In this document: in pieces, positions 13,130-40,000 of the stretch
Position numbering within the stretch: position 1 is the stretch's first letter
How the letters are laid out: every line of letters starts with the position of its first letter
Assembly (NCBI GenBank): GCA_947652115.1
Contig: OX393567.1
Span: forward strand, 18,098,101 to 18,162,100
DNA from: Blastomussa wellsi
Taxonomy: Eukaryota; Cnidaria; Anthozoa; Scleractinia; Plerogyridae
Reading direction: 5' to 3'
DNA length: 64,000 nucleotides
Notes under the pieces: generated by a model
Told to the model about the DNA's origin: nothing
What the model saw: the letters and a program-made list of their open reading frames with translations, nothing else
Databases searched by the model: none
Position numbers and translations under genes: made by a program

Positions 13130-13683
13130 AAGGGCCTCTTCATATGAGCCCGGTTGACCAGACTAGCCCGGTTAGCGGGATGGATTTTATTAAGGGTTCA
13201 TATGGGAAACCAAATGCTGTCTGTTCTATCACAAAAATGCATTGCATAATTTTCATTCCCGCAACTGGGATGAAGTGTTCATGTGGGAAAATTTCCAGCC
13301 TGTTTACCAAGATCTTGGTTACAAAAACCGAGACCAAAAACCGAGATCTTGGTAACCGGGCTGGAAATTTTCCCACATGAACACTTCATCCCGGTTACGG
13401 GGATTAAAATGATACGACGGACCAGTATTTAATTTTTACTTTCCTTTTCTTGTCTTTTTAAGTTCAGGATAATTCTTTTGATAGTTGAAGTAAAGATTAA
13501 AGGATTTGGTGGTTTCTAGAACCAAAACGAGCGAAAACTTCTCACCAGGCTCGTTTGTTGGATTTCACGCCTCAATGATAGCGTGACCACTTTTCACCAC
13601 AGTAACCGGGCTGAAGTGTCCCATATGAACTGATGATAAAATTCATCCCCCTAACCAGGCTAGCCCGGTCAACCTGGCCCTAA
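13130..13683. mobile_element. MITE with a nested long palindrome
   Basis: Outer inverted ends (AGGGCCTCTTCATATGAGCC, GACCAGACTAGCCCGG at left; CTAGCCCGGTCAACCTGGCC at right) bound about 550 bp. Inside, 13262-13402 folds on itself: GATGAAGTGTTCATGTGGGA is complementary to the sequence at about 13371-13391, around a CCGAGATCTTGG centre. Confidence 0.65.
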
Positions 13684-14091
13684 GTGTCTGTAGTACGTTA
13701 GGACTGGGCGCTAAACCCAGTGCATGCTGGATCCACGCAGGCCCAGTTACTGTTGTTGTTGTAGTTCGGTAGCCAGCATGGCAGCCATAAAATTGGTGAC
13801 GAGGATCAAACAACAATGCCCAACGAAGCCAACACTAGCCAGAAAGGAAAGTCAGGAGTTCTTACCAGAGTACAAGGAAGCGTGGGAGCCTTGAGTTTGA
13901 GTGGGGAACCAGGGCAACGCAAGAAAACATGGAAGTTATTCCCGTCATGGAAACAGAAATAAGCACCGATAGTAATTGTATACCATCTGATTTAAAATTA
14001 CTATAATTTTAATTATTAGATTGATTATATAGCTTAAGTCTGTTTTCTCCTTTGTTAAATACCTGGTACCTTTATACATGGTCACTTCACT

Positions 14092-14399
14092 CATTCTCGT
14101 TCCCATATCCCTTTTAGTTGCTCTCAGCCAGTTGGGGCCTTGGCACGAGAAACAAAGGGCTCTGGGACATACAATTTTCAGTCCTGGATTCTACGACTTC
14201 CAGACTTCATGTATGTAGTGTTGTGTGCTGCAATATGGCGGTCGGCCAACAATTTGACTTCCGTCTAAAATTGTTGTTGTTCTCAACCAGCCAAAAAAAT
14301 TCAAATTCTTTTGAAAATCCATGTCCCCAGAGCCCTTCATTTCTCATGTAAAGGCCCCACTGGCTAAGAGAAATGAAAAGAGCTATGGGGACGAGAAGG
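14092..14399. mobile_element. MITE, CATTCTCGTCCCCAG family, second copy
   Basis: Ends CATTCTCGTTCCCATA and CTATGGGGACGAGAAGG are inverted repeats. CACTTCACT flanks it at 14083-14091 and 14400-14408 (9-bp duplication). It lies between the JOSD gene 3' end and KIF19. Confidence 0.78.
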
Positions 14400-14514
14400 C
14401 ACTTCACTCAGATCATTTACATTTCTCTGAAGAATGAGGATTAAAAAAACCCATTATTCCTACTCAGTAGGATATCAATAAGTGGTAAGTATTCTTAATA
14501 ATTTAACAGTAACA

Positions 14515-15217
14515 TCACAGTCTTTTCCAAAGACTCTTCTCAGCTACACTTTTTTCAGCAACAATAAAAAGTTGAACAGCTGGTAAGGACAGCATGTCTG
14601 TTAAAAATTCAACAAGCTTCTCTTCATTGCCAATACACTGAGGAGATGAAAGTTTAGAGTCTAAATTGTAGTAACTGCCACTTATTTTTCGAACTGCAAA
14701 CCAGTGAGGTCTCTTGATGGGTACCTCTAGAAAAAAAAGATTAACGTTTAATGGTTTATTCACCACAAATCCAAAGATCTGTTGAAGTTCAAGTGTTCCC
14801 AGGCCTCTGCAATAAAGGAAAGTAGGTATTGAGCAAAACAAATCCATTCGTAGCATCAGACTGGGCACTGCATTGTGTCCTTGGGCAAGACACTAGTTTA
14901 CTTTCATAGTGCCTCTCAACCTAGCAGACATCTAAAGATAGCATTACTAGTATTTCAAAAGGGTAAATTACTTACAGTCTTTTATCAAACCAAACTGCTT
15001 CATATTCCTTCAATTGCAAGGCCACCATCAAAACATTCACATCATAATTCCCCAATCCAAGCATGTTTTTATGTGGATTAACAAAAGCATCTGGGCTGAG
15101 GTTGTAGCTAATGGCATCTAGATCTGCTTTGGTGTAGGCATTTCTGTCCTGGAAAAGATTGTTTAGGGTATGAACCGCACAAAGCATTTGTTTTTGATGC
15201 TCATGATAAATGTCCAT
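14515..15217 (-). CDS. JOSD2: Josephin-domain deubiquitinase (JOSD1/JOSD2-like)
   Basis: Two exons, 15217-14976 and 14806-14515, join with phase 2 at a GT-AG intron and give 177 residues, close to JOSD2 (about 190). Josephin proteins are papain-like cysteine proteases that remove ubiquitin. The nucleophile lies in [11 protein letters not shown] (Cys13 from the chosen start), the general base is in KRPHWFAVR (His115), and the third catalytic residue is in YYNLDSKL (Asn128/Asp130). The block [16 protein letters not shown] is the family hallmark. The start is uncertain. I chose the ATG at 15217, just before the conserved IYHEHQ, but the frame stays open to an upstream ATG at 15316 whose extra 33 residues are Trp-rich and unlike the family. 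The intron carries a fragment of the window's tRNA-SINE (about 14857-14935). The gene is divergent from GTPBP1. JOSD1 versus JOSD2 cannot be decided by eye, so the symbol is approximate. Confidence 0.88.
14857..14935 (+). mobile_element. SINE fragment in the JOSD intron
   Basis: GGGCACTGCATTGTGTCCTT, GGGCAAGACAC and CATAGTGCCTCTCAACCTAG match the 5' body of the 18.6 kb SINE, opposite in strand to the JOSD gene. Confidence 0.55.
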
Positions 15218-15317
15218 CCTGATCTTGCGCGATGTTACATCAAGTAAGTACCTGTTTACCATATAGTCCACTGTCCACCAAAACAGTCGCTTAATCTCTC
15301 CCCAAGTTTCTCCCAAT

Positions 15318-15838
15318 AATTATTTTCGAGTGGATTTGTTGTACCCTTTTACAACAATTCGTCGATTCCCGAGTTACAATTTCACATTATTGGTCATTAT
15401 TGGCTTCTTCTAGCGATTTTTCTCAAGTATACCCACCAAAAGAATACAATTTCCATTCAAAAATAATGTCAACTGTTTATTTTCAATTGAGGCCTGGGAA
15501 CAATGAATCCCGTACGCAGGCGTGAAACCGGCTGATGAAATTTGCCTTATTTACAACGAAAAACCTTTATATATATCATGATTGCTTTAGTGTTATTGTT
15601 TTGAGTGGGTTGTGTTGCACCACATTTCCTCAGCTAACCAGATTTTGATGGAATCAAGGCTATAAATTCGATATTTGCACAGAACCAAGGATCGGACTCA
15701 TCTACACTGCTACACGACAAGAGTGTTCCGATCTGTTCCATGCTTGTGTCGATTGTCCCGGATTTTTTTCATTTGTCTCAAATGATGCTTGCCTAGCTTT
15801 CTATTTATAGTGAGGAGTGGTTGTGATCGTCATTTCAG
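15318..15838 (+). promoter_or_regulatory. Putative bidirectional promoter region and 5' UTR exon of GTPBP1
   Basis: This stretch separates the start of the minus-strand JOSD gene from the plus-strand GTPBP1 gene. The first GTPBP1 coding exon is preceded by a good acceptor (TTCTTCTAG ending at 17633). A matching donor, CAG followed by GTGGGT, lies at 15838/15839. A noncoding leader exon ending at 15838 and an intron 15839-17633 are therefore plausible. I saw no convincing TATA box or initiator. Head-to-head placement with a short gap is the usual layout of a shared promoter, but this is inference only. Confidence 0.35.
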
Positions 15839-17111
15839 GTGGGTAAAAGTGAAAATTATTTTAATAAAGCTTGAACTTATGTTGAATAGAATAAGCTCAG
15901 CTTGCATACTTATAGATATATATATATATTATAATTATATAGTCTTGAGAAAGAGAAAAGTTGTTGTTTGTATTAAAAGCAAGCTTAATTAAGTGATGAT
16001 GAATATAAGCTAGTGTCTGCACATGTAATAGAACATTCAAGCATCCTGACTGAAACTTGAGTAAAGCCTGTTTCACACTTGCAACATAAAATTATGCATT
16101 TATCAGTTAACTTTGGTCGCCAATTTTACGTCATCATCATCATCATCATCATACACTTTATTTCAACTCTAATTATTAGAGTAGCTCTATTGAGCTAATA
16201 TCTTTGAGAAAGAAAAATACATAAATCAAATAAATTATTGGAATACATTAATTTTTCATTTGCCTGGGATGGGGGGATTGGATTGCTTTTGCACTTTCAT
16301 AAGCTGGATTCCCAGGAAAAGACCCACGGGATTTGTAGCGCTGCTGCCATATTGGAGCTGGAACTGGAAACGAGAGCCGTTCTCGTCTGGGAAAGGTCTG
16401 GGTATGTTGGTGAACACATTCCAAAATGGCGAAAATCTCATTCCCAGAGTCCACCCATGGGCTTCTCTTTCAACGGTTGTAACATGTCTCTTGTATTTCA
16501 ACCCCTTTTAGCTGGCCATCCTTCGCTTACATAGCAAATGGATTTTTTGGAAGAAAATTATGATTACTTTTATGCTAATATTTTGATCATAAGCTCTTAA
16601 ATATTTATAAATTTTTATAAAGTCATTTGCTGTTTGAATTATTAAGATGTTTTACTTGAATTGAATGAACATGCAGTATGCTGCATATATACATGTCACC
16701 TTTAATATGTATAACTATTGCAAATAGGAAATTTGTTATGGCAAACAAAATTCTTTTGAAATAATGCACCTTTTGAATTGGCAGAGCACACTTTACTCCC
16801 AGGGGAAGAACATTTGTAACTTTTTGTTAAAAAAATCCCAGGGGGTTCCCCGGGGTCACCGGCCACTGATAAGTAACAACGTGGTATATAATTTATTGTA
16901 ACTATTTTTAATTCGTTTATATTGTATTGTCACTATTTTAGTTTTTTAGATAGCAATAGATAGAGCCACAACCCTTTCACTGACTTACTTTAGTTACTTA
17001 TACTTACCTAAAGAAAAGATCATTGTTTCCTTTTGTCATTATTCTTATAATTATTATAGTAATGTCATAATGTTCTTACTATGTCATTATTTTGTGTTGT
17101 TCACACTGGCA

Positions 17112-17380
17112 GGGCTGCAAAAAACAGTCAGACATCAGACAATGACCTACCAAAATTTACCAATGTCCGATGATGTTAAATCCAGCTGTATTCGGACAGA
17201 TGTCTGGTCAATTTTTTACACCTGTCAATGCAACTGCCAATTTTTTTTGCAGAGACAGTACTTTATTGGGGTTTCTCTGTAAGATGATGTCCGATATCAC
17301 TACTGTTTTGTCTGATCAAAATGGTGACTTGGTCTGAAACATGTCCTTTCTCACAGGAAAACAAATTATTTGCAGTCCTG
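17112..17380. mobile_element. hAT-like MITE with 8-bp target duplication
   Basis: Ends GGGCTGCAAA and TTTGCAGTCCTG are inverted, and CACTGGCA flanks the element at 17104-17111 and 17381-17388. An 8-bp duplication and CAGGGCTGC-type ends fit hAT. It lies in the GTPBP1 leader intron. A relative is present at about 35746-35962. Confidence 0.72.
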
Positions 17381-17646
17381 CACTGGCAACATAAAACATT
17401 AATGTGAGGCCTTTTAACTTCTTTGTTTTTGTATTTAACTTCTTGTTTTGTATGCGTGACCTTGCTGTTATATGGCATATGCAAATGAGGCCTAACAAAG
17501 CATTTTTGCAGTTCATTATTTATGGCTATTTAAAGTGCCGCTGCATTGTGAAGTTGCTCCTCATGATGTAGTTGTTTTCTATTTGGAGAACATTATATAA
17601 ATGTTCCTAAATAGCTTTCATCTTTTCTTCTAGGTGTCCTAAAAGA

Positions 17647-31970
<14,324 letters not shown>

Positions 31971-34020
31971 ATCGCAGATGTTCGCGTGTATTTATAGTGA
32001 CGTAATTTTTCCTTAGTTTATATTGTTTTTTTTTTGCGGTTTTAGCATTTCATCTGAACTAGTTTTGTCACAAATACTTGAATTTTAAAATTAGTTTACG
32101 ATTATAAAAGCCGATACAGCTGTCGCGTTTTAGGGTTGTTGTAAATTTCCGTCTTCCTTCAATCTCTTTTTTAAGTCCTGTTTGATCGTGAAGGAGAACA
32201 ATTTCGCCCATAAATCAATCAATCTTTAAGTTCATTTTCAGCAACAAAAGTGCGCACCATTACTTCTTTAAACCGATTGATATAATTACCATCTTTAAAC
32301 GAAAGAAAACAGTTCAAAGAGCTCTCCGATCTGTGTGTGGTGTCTGTTTTAAGTTTCACTTGAAATTCTACTGCCTTGGATACTAGTGGATGTTTTTTTT
32401 GTTTGCGCGCGGCAGAATACTGACACTTAAGGCAGAAACCGAAAACCGCGCTTGAAAAGCATCTGGCAGGGTTATAACCTCCTCTTTGAAGGTAATACAT
32501 TACGTGATCTACAATTGCTCGAGCTAGTTTCTTATTGGCTAGAAAAAGTGGGTGGTTTGGGGGTACCACCCGTCTCACTTATTCCTTGCCGGGGGGGGCA
32601 AATACGTGACAGATCTCTTGACGCAAAAAAATACCGAGCGTGTAAATTTTCAACCCAAAGAAATACGTCGGACCCCACGTCATGTATAATGAGAGTACTC
32701 TCCCCCCCCCCCCCGGGATTCCTTGCACACAGGCTCCCGTATTCAAGATAAGAGTAAATTTGCAAGGACCATCGTGACAAAATAGAAGCAATGGATCCTC
32801 TACTGTAAAGCAGGCAAGGTTGATTGAACAGCATGGGAAATCGGAAGGCACAACCTTCCTTCTTCAGGGTGTTACATTGACTGTCTCTAAAGGCAAAACG
32901 TTACAAATTTTAAATGTTGGAATACGATATAATAGGCTATATTTTTAGTAGCCTATTATATTGAAATTTACAGCTTCTGAAATTGTTGTTGAGCGGGATC
33001 GCTCAAGAAATTATGAAAGCAAACGTAGCGAACCACAAGGGCTCAAGGCCTGTCAAGAACCTTTTCACTGACCTTTTAGCCTTTGTACTGGCCGTTACTA
33101 GCCCGTGCGCGAAATTTATTTTTGACAGGGTGGTTTGCATGATTTTTTTAGAACAAGTATACTTGCAGGATATTTTTTTCATAGGTCCCCCCCCCCCCCT
33201 TCCGCTCAAAAGTCAAACGGTCCGCACGTTAGCTAATCTCGTTCATAGAGTCCAGGGTAAATTGCCCCATCGATGAAAATTACTGAACTAGTTTAGCGCA
33301 TGCTCAAAAATTGAGACCGGCCAGGCCGGAAGTATCGTGGTCTCTAGCTGGATTCGTGCTCAGTCTGAAAAGTTCTAGTCGCGGTGAATAGCCAGGAAGT
33401 AACAGATTCTGGTTGTCATCCATGTGCGATAGAACTGGCCGGACTGTTTGACAGCTGTAGGAAGATGGATATCCGTGAAGAGGCTACCAGTGATAATAGG
33501 AGGAATTATATCAGTTACAGATAGAACTAAAATGGCTTTAAATATTTACCATATTAGATCTCTCGGTGGCCCTTCCCAGTGGTAGTTACTGGAGTTGGTC
33601 AGTTGGTGTAGATTTTACAAGTTCCGCTCAGAGTCGGATATAGGAATATTTGGGGGGAGGAGATTGAAACATCCTCCCCCCCCCCCCCCTTTTTTTCCTG
33701 GATCCGCCCCTTCCACTGCAGATTGCCGTTGCTCACTGATCACGAGGGAAATAAACTAGCTACAATTCGATTTAACTAAAACTTCACTCTAACAAAACCG
33801 CTTTCTCCCAATCTCCACCCCACTCCTCCAAAAAAGAGAGAAACGAAAAATAAGACAGTTGATAAAAGAAATCGGTAGCGATTCGCGCATTGCATTTTGA
33901 GAAAAGACTGGGCACTAGTAGTAAAAGTTACCCAATGCACATAATTACCCACAGTTCCTCGAGCGATTGGAGTTTGTAAGTTCAAAAGACCACCGAACTG
34001 TTGTGAAAACTTATGTCAAA
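31971..34020. other. Intergenic between GTPBP1 and GID4
   Basis: It contains the GTPBP1 3' UTR, several poly-C tracts (32701-32714, 33187-33199, 33676-33690) and a hAT-like MITE remnant near 33627-33715. An uninterpreted 119-codon minus-strand open frame lies at 32219-32578. GID4 leader sequence precedes 34021. Confidence 0.5.
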
Positions 34021-37000
34021 ATGCCGGGGAAAATTGCACTGAATCCCCTTCCTCCGGGTACGAAACAGCCTGGTTTGGCACAGTCGCTGTTGTACAGTGG
34101 CAGTAGATTTCAGGGGCATCAAAAAAGTAAAGGAAATCGATACGACGTCGAAGTTGTTTTGAAGGTAAGTTCGCGTGATTGTGTCGCAACTCGTAGAAAA
34201 TTCCCGCCGTCTACGCTCGGTTGTTGTTTTCTGGTTTTAAAATTTTGTTAAGGCATCCTTATGAATATTCTCTTTTGTGTGTGCCTTTTTTAGCATGTAG
34301 ACCAAGAAAAGGGGTTTCTTTGTGGATACCTGAAAATAAAGGGTCTAACAGATGTAAGTTGAATTTTTGCGTGCTTTGTGTCTTTGAATTTATATACAGA
34401 CGTGACGTCTGGCTAGCATCAGTGCTCTCGATCGACAGTTGAAGAGAAAAGTTAGATTTACTCAGCAAAGCTCTTGTATAGTGTTTCTTTTCTCGTTTGA
34501 TTCCTTCTAATCTTGGCAGATGACCCAGTTCATCGTTTATAAAAATATTTCTAATATTGTTTTGCGTTCAAATGTTCTTTGTAAAAGACCTATTGTTTTC
34601 TCAGAATAAAACAAAGCTGTGGACGTCTGTATAAAACCTGGCCGCGGACTTTCATGGGTTTATATGTCCATTACTTGAAACATGATTATAATCTTCAGCT
34701 GCACTCATATATTCGACTGGTCATGTATATCTAAGTTGTATTTACTTTGATTGATGTTACTTGGGTCTTAGTAGTTCAAAGATGTGACTGGCTTTCTTAT
34801 CTTTGCCATTTTTTGACAGGCTGTTTTGTTCGACACTCAGCATGTTTTACTGGAAATCAGTGAAACTGATTGGTTTTCTCATTGTTGTCTATTTGCCAGT
34901 GCAAGCCAAAATCAACGCCTCCTTGATGGATAGGCAAAGGTGCCAGAAATTACAGTATTTGTATGAGAATCTGATGTGAAGTAAAGTTTGCACAATTTAT
35001 GAATTACAACATTAAAATACTAGGCAGAAGATTGTATTCACCAAGTTTGAAGGATGTACTGTAGCTAGGATAGGAGACGCTCAGTTATTTTCTTAATTTT
35101 CCATACATTTGTCTGTAAATGTAGGTGGGTCGACGGGGTTCATGGGAAAAAATTATAGACAGATGTATGAAAAATTAAAAACTTAACTGAGCGTCTTCTA
35201 TCCCAGTTATATCCTTCAAACTTCATGAATACAATCTTCTGCCTAGTATTTTAACATTGCAATTCATAAATTGTGTAAACTTTGAACAATAAAAAAGTTC
35301 CATCAGATTCCCATAAAATCACTTACAGTAATTTCTGACGGCTTTGCTTACCCATCAAGATGGTGTTGAAATTTGTGATGAGGCCTACAGTGTATTTAAT
35401 ACAAACTGACTGCTTTGGCGTACAAATTACCTACCTTTCTTTCCTGTTCTCTAACACCCTTTTACATTTACCTTCTTTCCCGTAAAACCGTAAATACCAG
35501 AAATGTTTATGTAATGTTATTGTGTTACAAAGAAAAAGCCAATCAGGTGTGAGAAAACTAAACCGCAAACAGCAACGGTCATTAGTTTGTGGTTTTGAGG
35601 TTTGTTCGCGTGTCCTGAGCTTTGCTGCGATTGGTCACTACACAATAAACATTCCAGAAATTTTTTCTGGTGTTCACGGTTTTGCGGGAAAGACTGTAAT
35701 AGCTTGAATAGATGATCTAGTGTGCAGCAAAAGCTGTTTGCATGACTGCAAAGAACAGTCAGACATCGTACAATGGGCAACCAAAGTTCGATGAAATAGC
35801 TATGGTTAGACAGAATGTCCAAACAATTTTTCACACTTTCCTGTGCAAATGTCAATGTCAATTGCAACGTGTTATCAAGGTGTTCTGTAACATGTCATCC
35901 AACATCACTACTGTTCTATCCAATGTCCGTGCACGGGAAAAAAATTATTTGCAGTCCTGTGTTGAATTATGCAAACAGGAACAAAAAATGTTATTATATA
36001 ATTATATGGCAAGGAAAATCTGATTGGGTTTTTCTGAGTCGGGATTTTGCCATTTGTAAGCCACATATTATTTTTTCTAAAGTTCAAGAATTTAAAATTT
36101 GCAACTATAACTGTGGAAAGAAAGCATATATAAATTCTCTAATTAATACAAAAGTGTTTTCAAAATCGTGGTAGCTTGTACTTTCAGAGTTGCTCACGGC
36201 ATCAAAACACGTTTAATAAGGCGGAAAATTTCTGAATTCAAGTCACCGAAAGTACATTTAAATTTAATAAGCATGCATAACCCGAGTGCCGTAATAAACT
36301 TCTTACTAATCTAGCTTGCTTGAGTCACACTAGGGAATATTGGCCCTCGGTCGTTTTTGTACAGACGTCGCTGCACTTGGTCCATACTGCCACGACCTCA
36401 GGCCAACATTCCCCAGTACGGCCCTTACTCTCAGTTAGCAAGAAGTCCCAAAAGTTGATGTATATAGAGTGCAGTGCTAGTGGTGCCTATTACCATCTTG
36501 ATTAGTATATTTTTCTCTATAGCTATCCTTTTAGTAACTGAGGCTTACATGTAGTGGATAGCATTATACACACATCGAACATTTGGGTCCAGTTGTTCAG
36601 AAGGTGGATAACACAGTCGACCTGATAAATATCGTATTTTGGTTTGTCAATACATGCATGTATCCAGTGGATAGATAGGGATATATCTGTCATCCACCCA
36701 CTGAGAAATTGAATGTTGAGCCTTCATGTATAACTTGGCAAGTCATATTGTTTCCATGACATTTCTTAGTTTAGTGTAACAAAGAAAGTGGTTTATTTGA
36801 ATTGGTCTGTTAGATAATGAAACACTCACACACCTTGTCTTGCTTACAGGAGTATCCTAATCTTACAACATTTTTTGATGGTGAAATTATTGGTGAGAAA
36901 CATCCCTTTTTGACAAGGAAATGGGTAATGAAGTACATACCATATATTGTGGATCAAATTGGTTTTCAGATTAAATCTGTTTCCAACCAATGCTAGTTTG

Positions 37001-40000
37001 TTTTAAATAATCTTAAAATAACAATTTTCTTTAAGTTGAAGGAGATTAATGTGTGTTGGAAACAGATTTATCCTGAAAACCAATTTAACCTGCAAAGCAT
37101 ATGTTTAGCATTTTAGTGTCATATCCTGTTTACAAATGTAGTATTACCTTGAAACCATTTTACAACTCCAGATGGTTGCAGGGATTTCAAAATGTTTTGA
37201 AGTAGGTGTCATCGACTGGTAGAGTAGGCGGCTGTTATAAGTGAGCTTTTTGGTCACAAGCTGATTGCTATGACCAGAGTAGCCGGCGGCATAATAGTCA
37301 AGTAGCCGGTAACTCCGGCAGCCGCTGCCTTGTTTTGAAACCCCTGTGGTTGCCTTCTGTTGAAGGTAGCTGGTGCTGTACTTGGCTTGACATATTATAG
37401 TGTTACAACATTTTATTGTGTGATTAAGAGAATGTACAGTGTATGATTTGCTCAAAATAATTTTCAGAACATTCCCGATCATGTTGATGAGCCAAACAAA
37501 TTTCGGCGTGGCCATATGCTGTTTCATGTGGCCAACAAATTGTCTCAATTTAAGAAAGGCTTGCAACAGTATCCAGTACTTTTCCAACAGCTACACTTCG
37601 AAGGATGAATACTACCACTGTTTAACAAGCGACGATACAATAATAGTATCATACAAATGCCCAATCATTGGTAAACAAGATATGGTCATCCTTTTTATTT
37701 AACAATGTAATTTGGTTTTATCAACTGGATTGATAATGTGAATAGGCCACCGTAAAGAGATTCAAGAGCTGACATTTTGAGCGTAGCCCTTCGTCGGAAC
37801 AACGATATGTCATGCTAAAAACACCCTTAATTTCAGCTTTAAGCTCTTATAACTCAAAAACGAGCTTGGTGACCCCCATTTTTTATTATCGAATTGTGAT
37901 TAGCATGAGAAGATGCAACTTTTTGCAAAGTTTAAAAAATTCTGTTGAGTGGGGACAGAGCCACCTTAAATTCTCGAAAATTTAAGGTGGCTCTGAACCC
38001 ACTGCACAGAATATTTTAAACTTTGCAAAAAGTTGCATTTTCTCAGGCTTATCTCATGCTTGTTTTTGAGTTGTAAGATAACTTAAAGAGTAATTAAGCA
38101 GTGCACACTGCAGAGTTTATTTAGCAGAATTCCAAGTTCACCATAAGATACCGGTACTTGCTGTACAAGAAAATAGCAACAGGGGCCGCAATCCATTGGA
38201 CCAAAAATTCCAGTTTGAATTTCCGAAATTTCCACGTGCCGAAAGGAACGGTATTTTCCACTTGACCGAACCGGTCACATCAAAATGGCGGGTTTGTAGT
38301 CCGACTCTTGCTTGTTACTCAACGATTTTACAAGTTAACAGAAAATACCCTGCAGAGCAATGAGGGCAGAGTAAAACCAGCAACCTGCTTCAAAAGGAGA
38401 AGTAAACTTACCTTTATTTATAATTATTTTGAGCTCAATCGTTCGAAATGTGGACAGAAGAAACAAATGAAGTTCTCAGTGAACCATAAATTGGACGAAC
38501 ACCCGTGAAAAAGTTGTCGCCATAGACATCGACACATGTCAACAAAATAATTTTTAGTGGTGAGACAAAGAAACATACGCTACGTTGGGTAAAAGCCTCT
38601 CTCTGTCATCATTTGTGACTTCAGGGTCTTGACAAGAGCTCTATCCGGCAGCTTGAAAAACGAAACTGAGTGGAAATGTCAAATGGAACAGAAAATTTCT
38701 GGAATTTCCAATTTTCCGGAAAAATGTCCAAAATTTTCGAAATGAACGTTTCGAAAATGACCGTTCCATTTGATTCTGTACCGGAATTTTCGGAAATTTT
38801 GTTCCAATGGATCGCGACCAGGGTCTGTAGCTAAATACCATTGTGTGTTTTCGAGTGAAAAACAACAAAAGAAAAGAAAATAATCAGTGCCACTTTGAAA
38901 CAGTCTGTCGTGACTAAATATGCTTCTGTGTTATCTTTAACTAGGACGCTGATGAGGATGTTGACAGAAAACACTGGGTAAATAATTGTAATAAATAGTT
39001 AATTTTAATGTCATTATTCATCATTATGATAGTGTAGGTAAACAGAAGAGGATGTTTCATATACAGCAAAATAATATCCATTAGTCTTAAACACTAGGAT
39101 TTCAAACCACATTGTATGTACTGCAGTTATGTACCACATAAAAGTGTTGCTCAATAGCTTTTGTACGAATGATCATCACATGCTAGTCTACAATGTAATC
39201 TTCAGGCCTCCTGTTAGAAAACTAGTTCATTTGTAATTGACCTTTTTGTTTTTGTTGCAGGGTAAATTCCTGGCATTTTACCAGTTTGCAAAAACATTTA
39301 ACTCGGATAGTTTTGATTACAACCAACTGGACAACCTAGACTTTGTTTTCATGAGGTGGAAGGTAAAACTATTCCTTGTATATTTGTTTACAGTGTTACA
39401 CACCTTACTGCAGTCTTTAAGACCCTTTATCACTTACCGTGATGCACCACGAACAAACAACCCAGTCTTGGACCATGAAACCGCCATTATAGCGAATACT
39501 TGATTCGAAAGATTCAGTTTCCATTTCTTCTTCAAGGTTAGAGGCCACGTTATTCCTTTTGTGCCATCACAGCTATAGACAAAGGCTTCAGAGGTCATTT
39601 ATCCAGATTCGTTCCGGTCAGTGCACACATTTCATAATAAACAAAGCGCGGTGCATCACGGTAAGTGATAAAGGGCCTCTAATGACTTGTTGTCTTCCAT
39701 TTCAAGTGAGCAATTAAAATGCAACAACTTGGCATTCGTTCACAGGTTGAGACTTGCCAATTCCCAAGAGTGACTGTCAAATTTGACAATTTAAAGTGGT
39801 ACAAAGGTGAAAAAAATAATATTGTTCTCGTTTTCTCTCAATTCCATTTTAATTTATATTTGGCAAGAATGCACCTTGCCAATTATTGTGCCTCAAAATA
39901 TATATATATATTTTTTTTAATGAAGACATGTCTGCCGTTATGATTTACCAGGCTGTGTTGCAGCCGAGTTGCATTGAGAAATGATGTCATATAGTTCTCA

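Larger units (their letters stand above)
11480..14514. other. Intergenic: KIF19 upstream and JOSD downstream
   Basis: KIF19 transcription must start within the first few hundred bases; no core promoter motif stands out. The MITEs at 13130-13683 and 14092-14399 fill the far part. No exon-like sequence was recognised. Confidence 0.5.

Noticed and set aside
37144..37587. 147-codon minus-strand open frame in GID4 intron 3
   Set aside because: No recognisable motif, and the composition matches intronic repeat DNA (AGTAGCCGG phrases).
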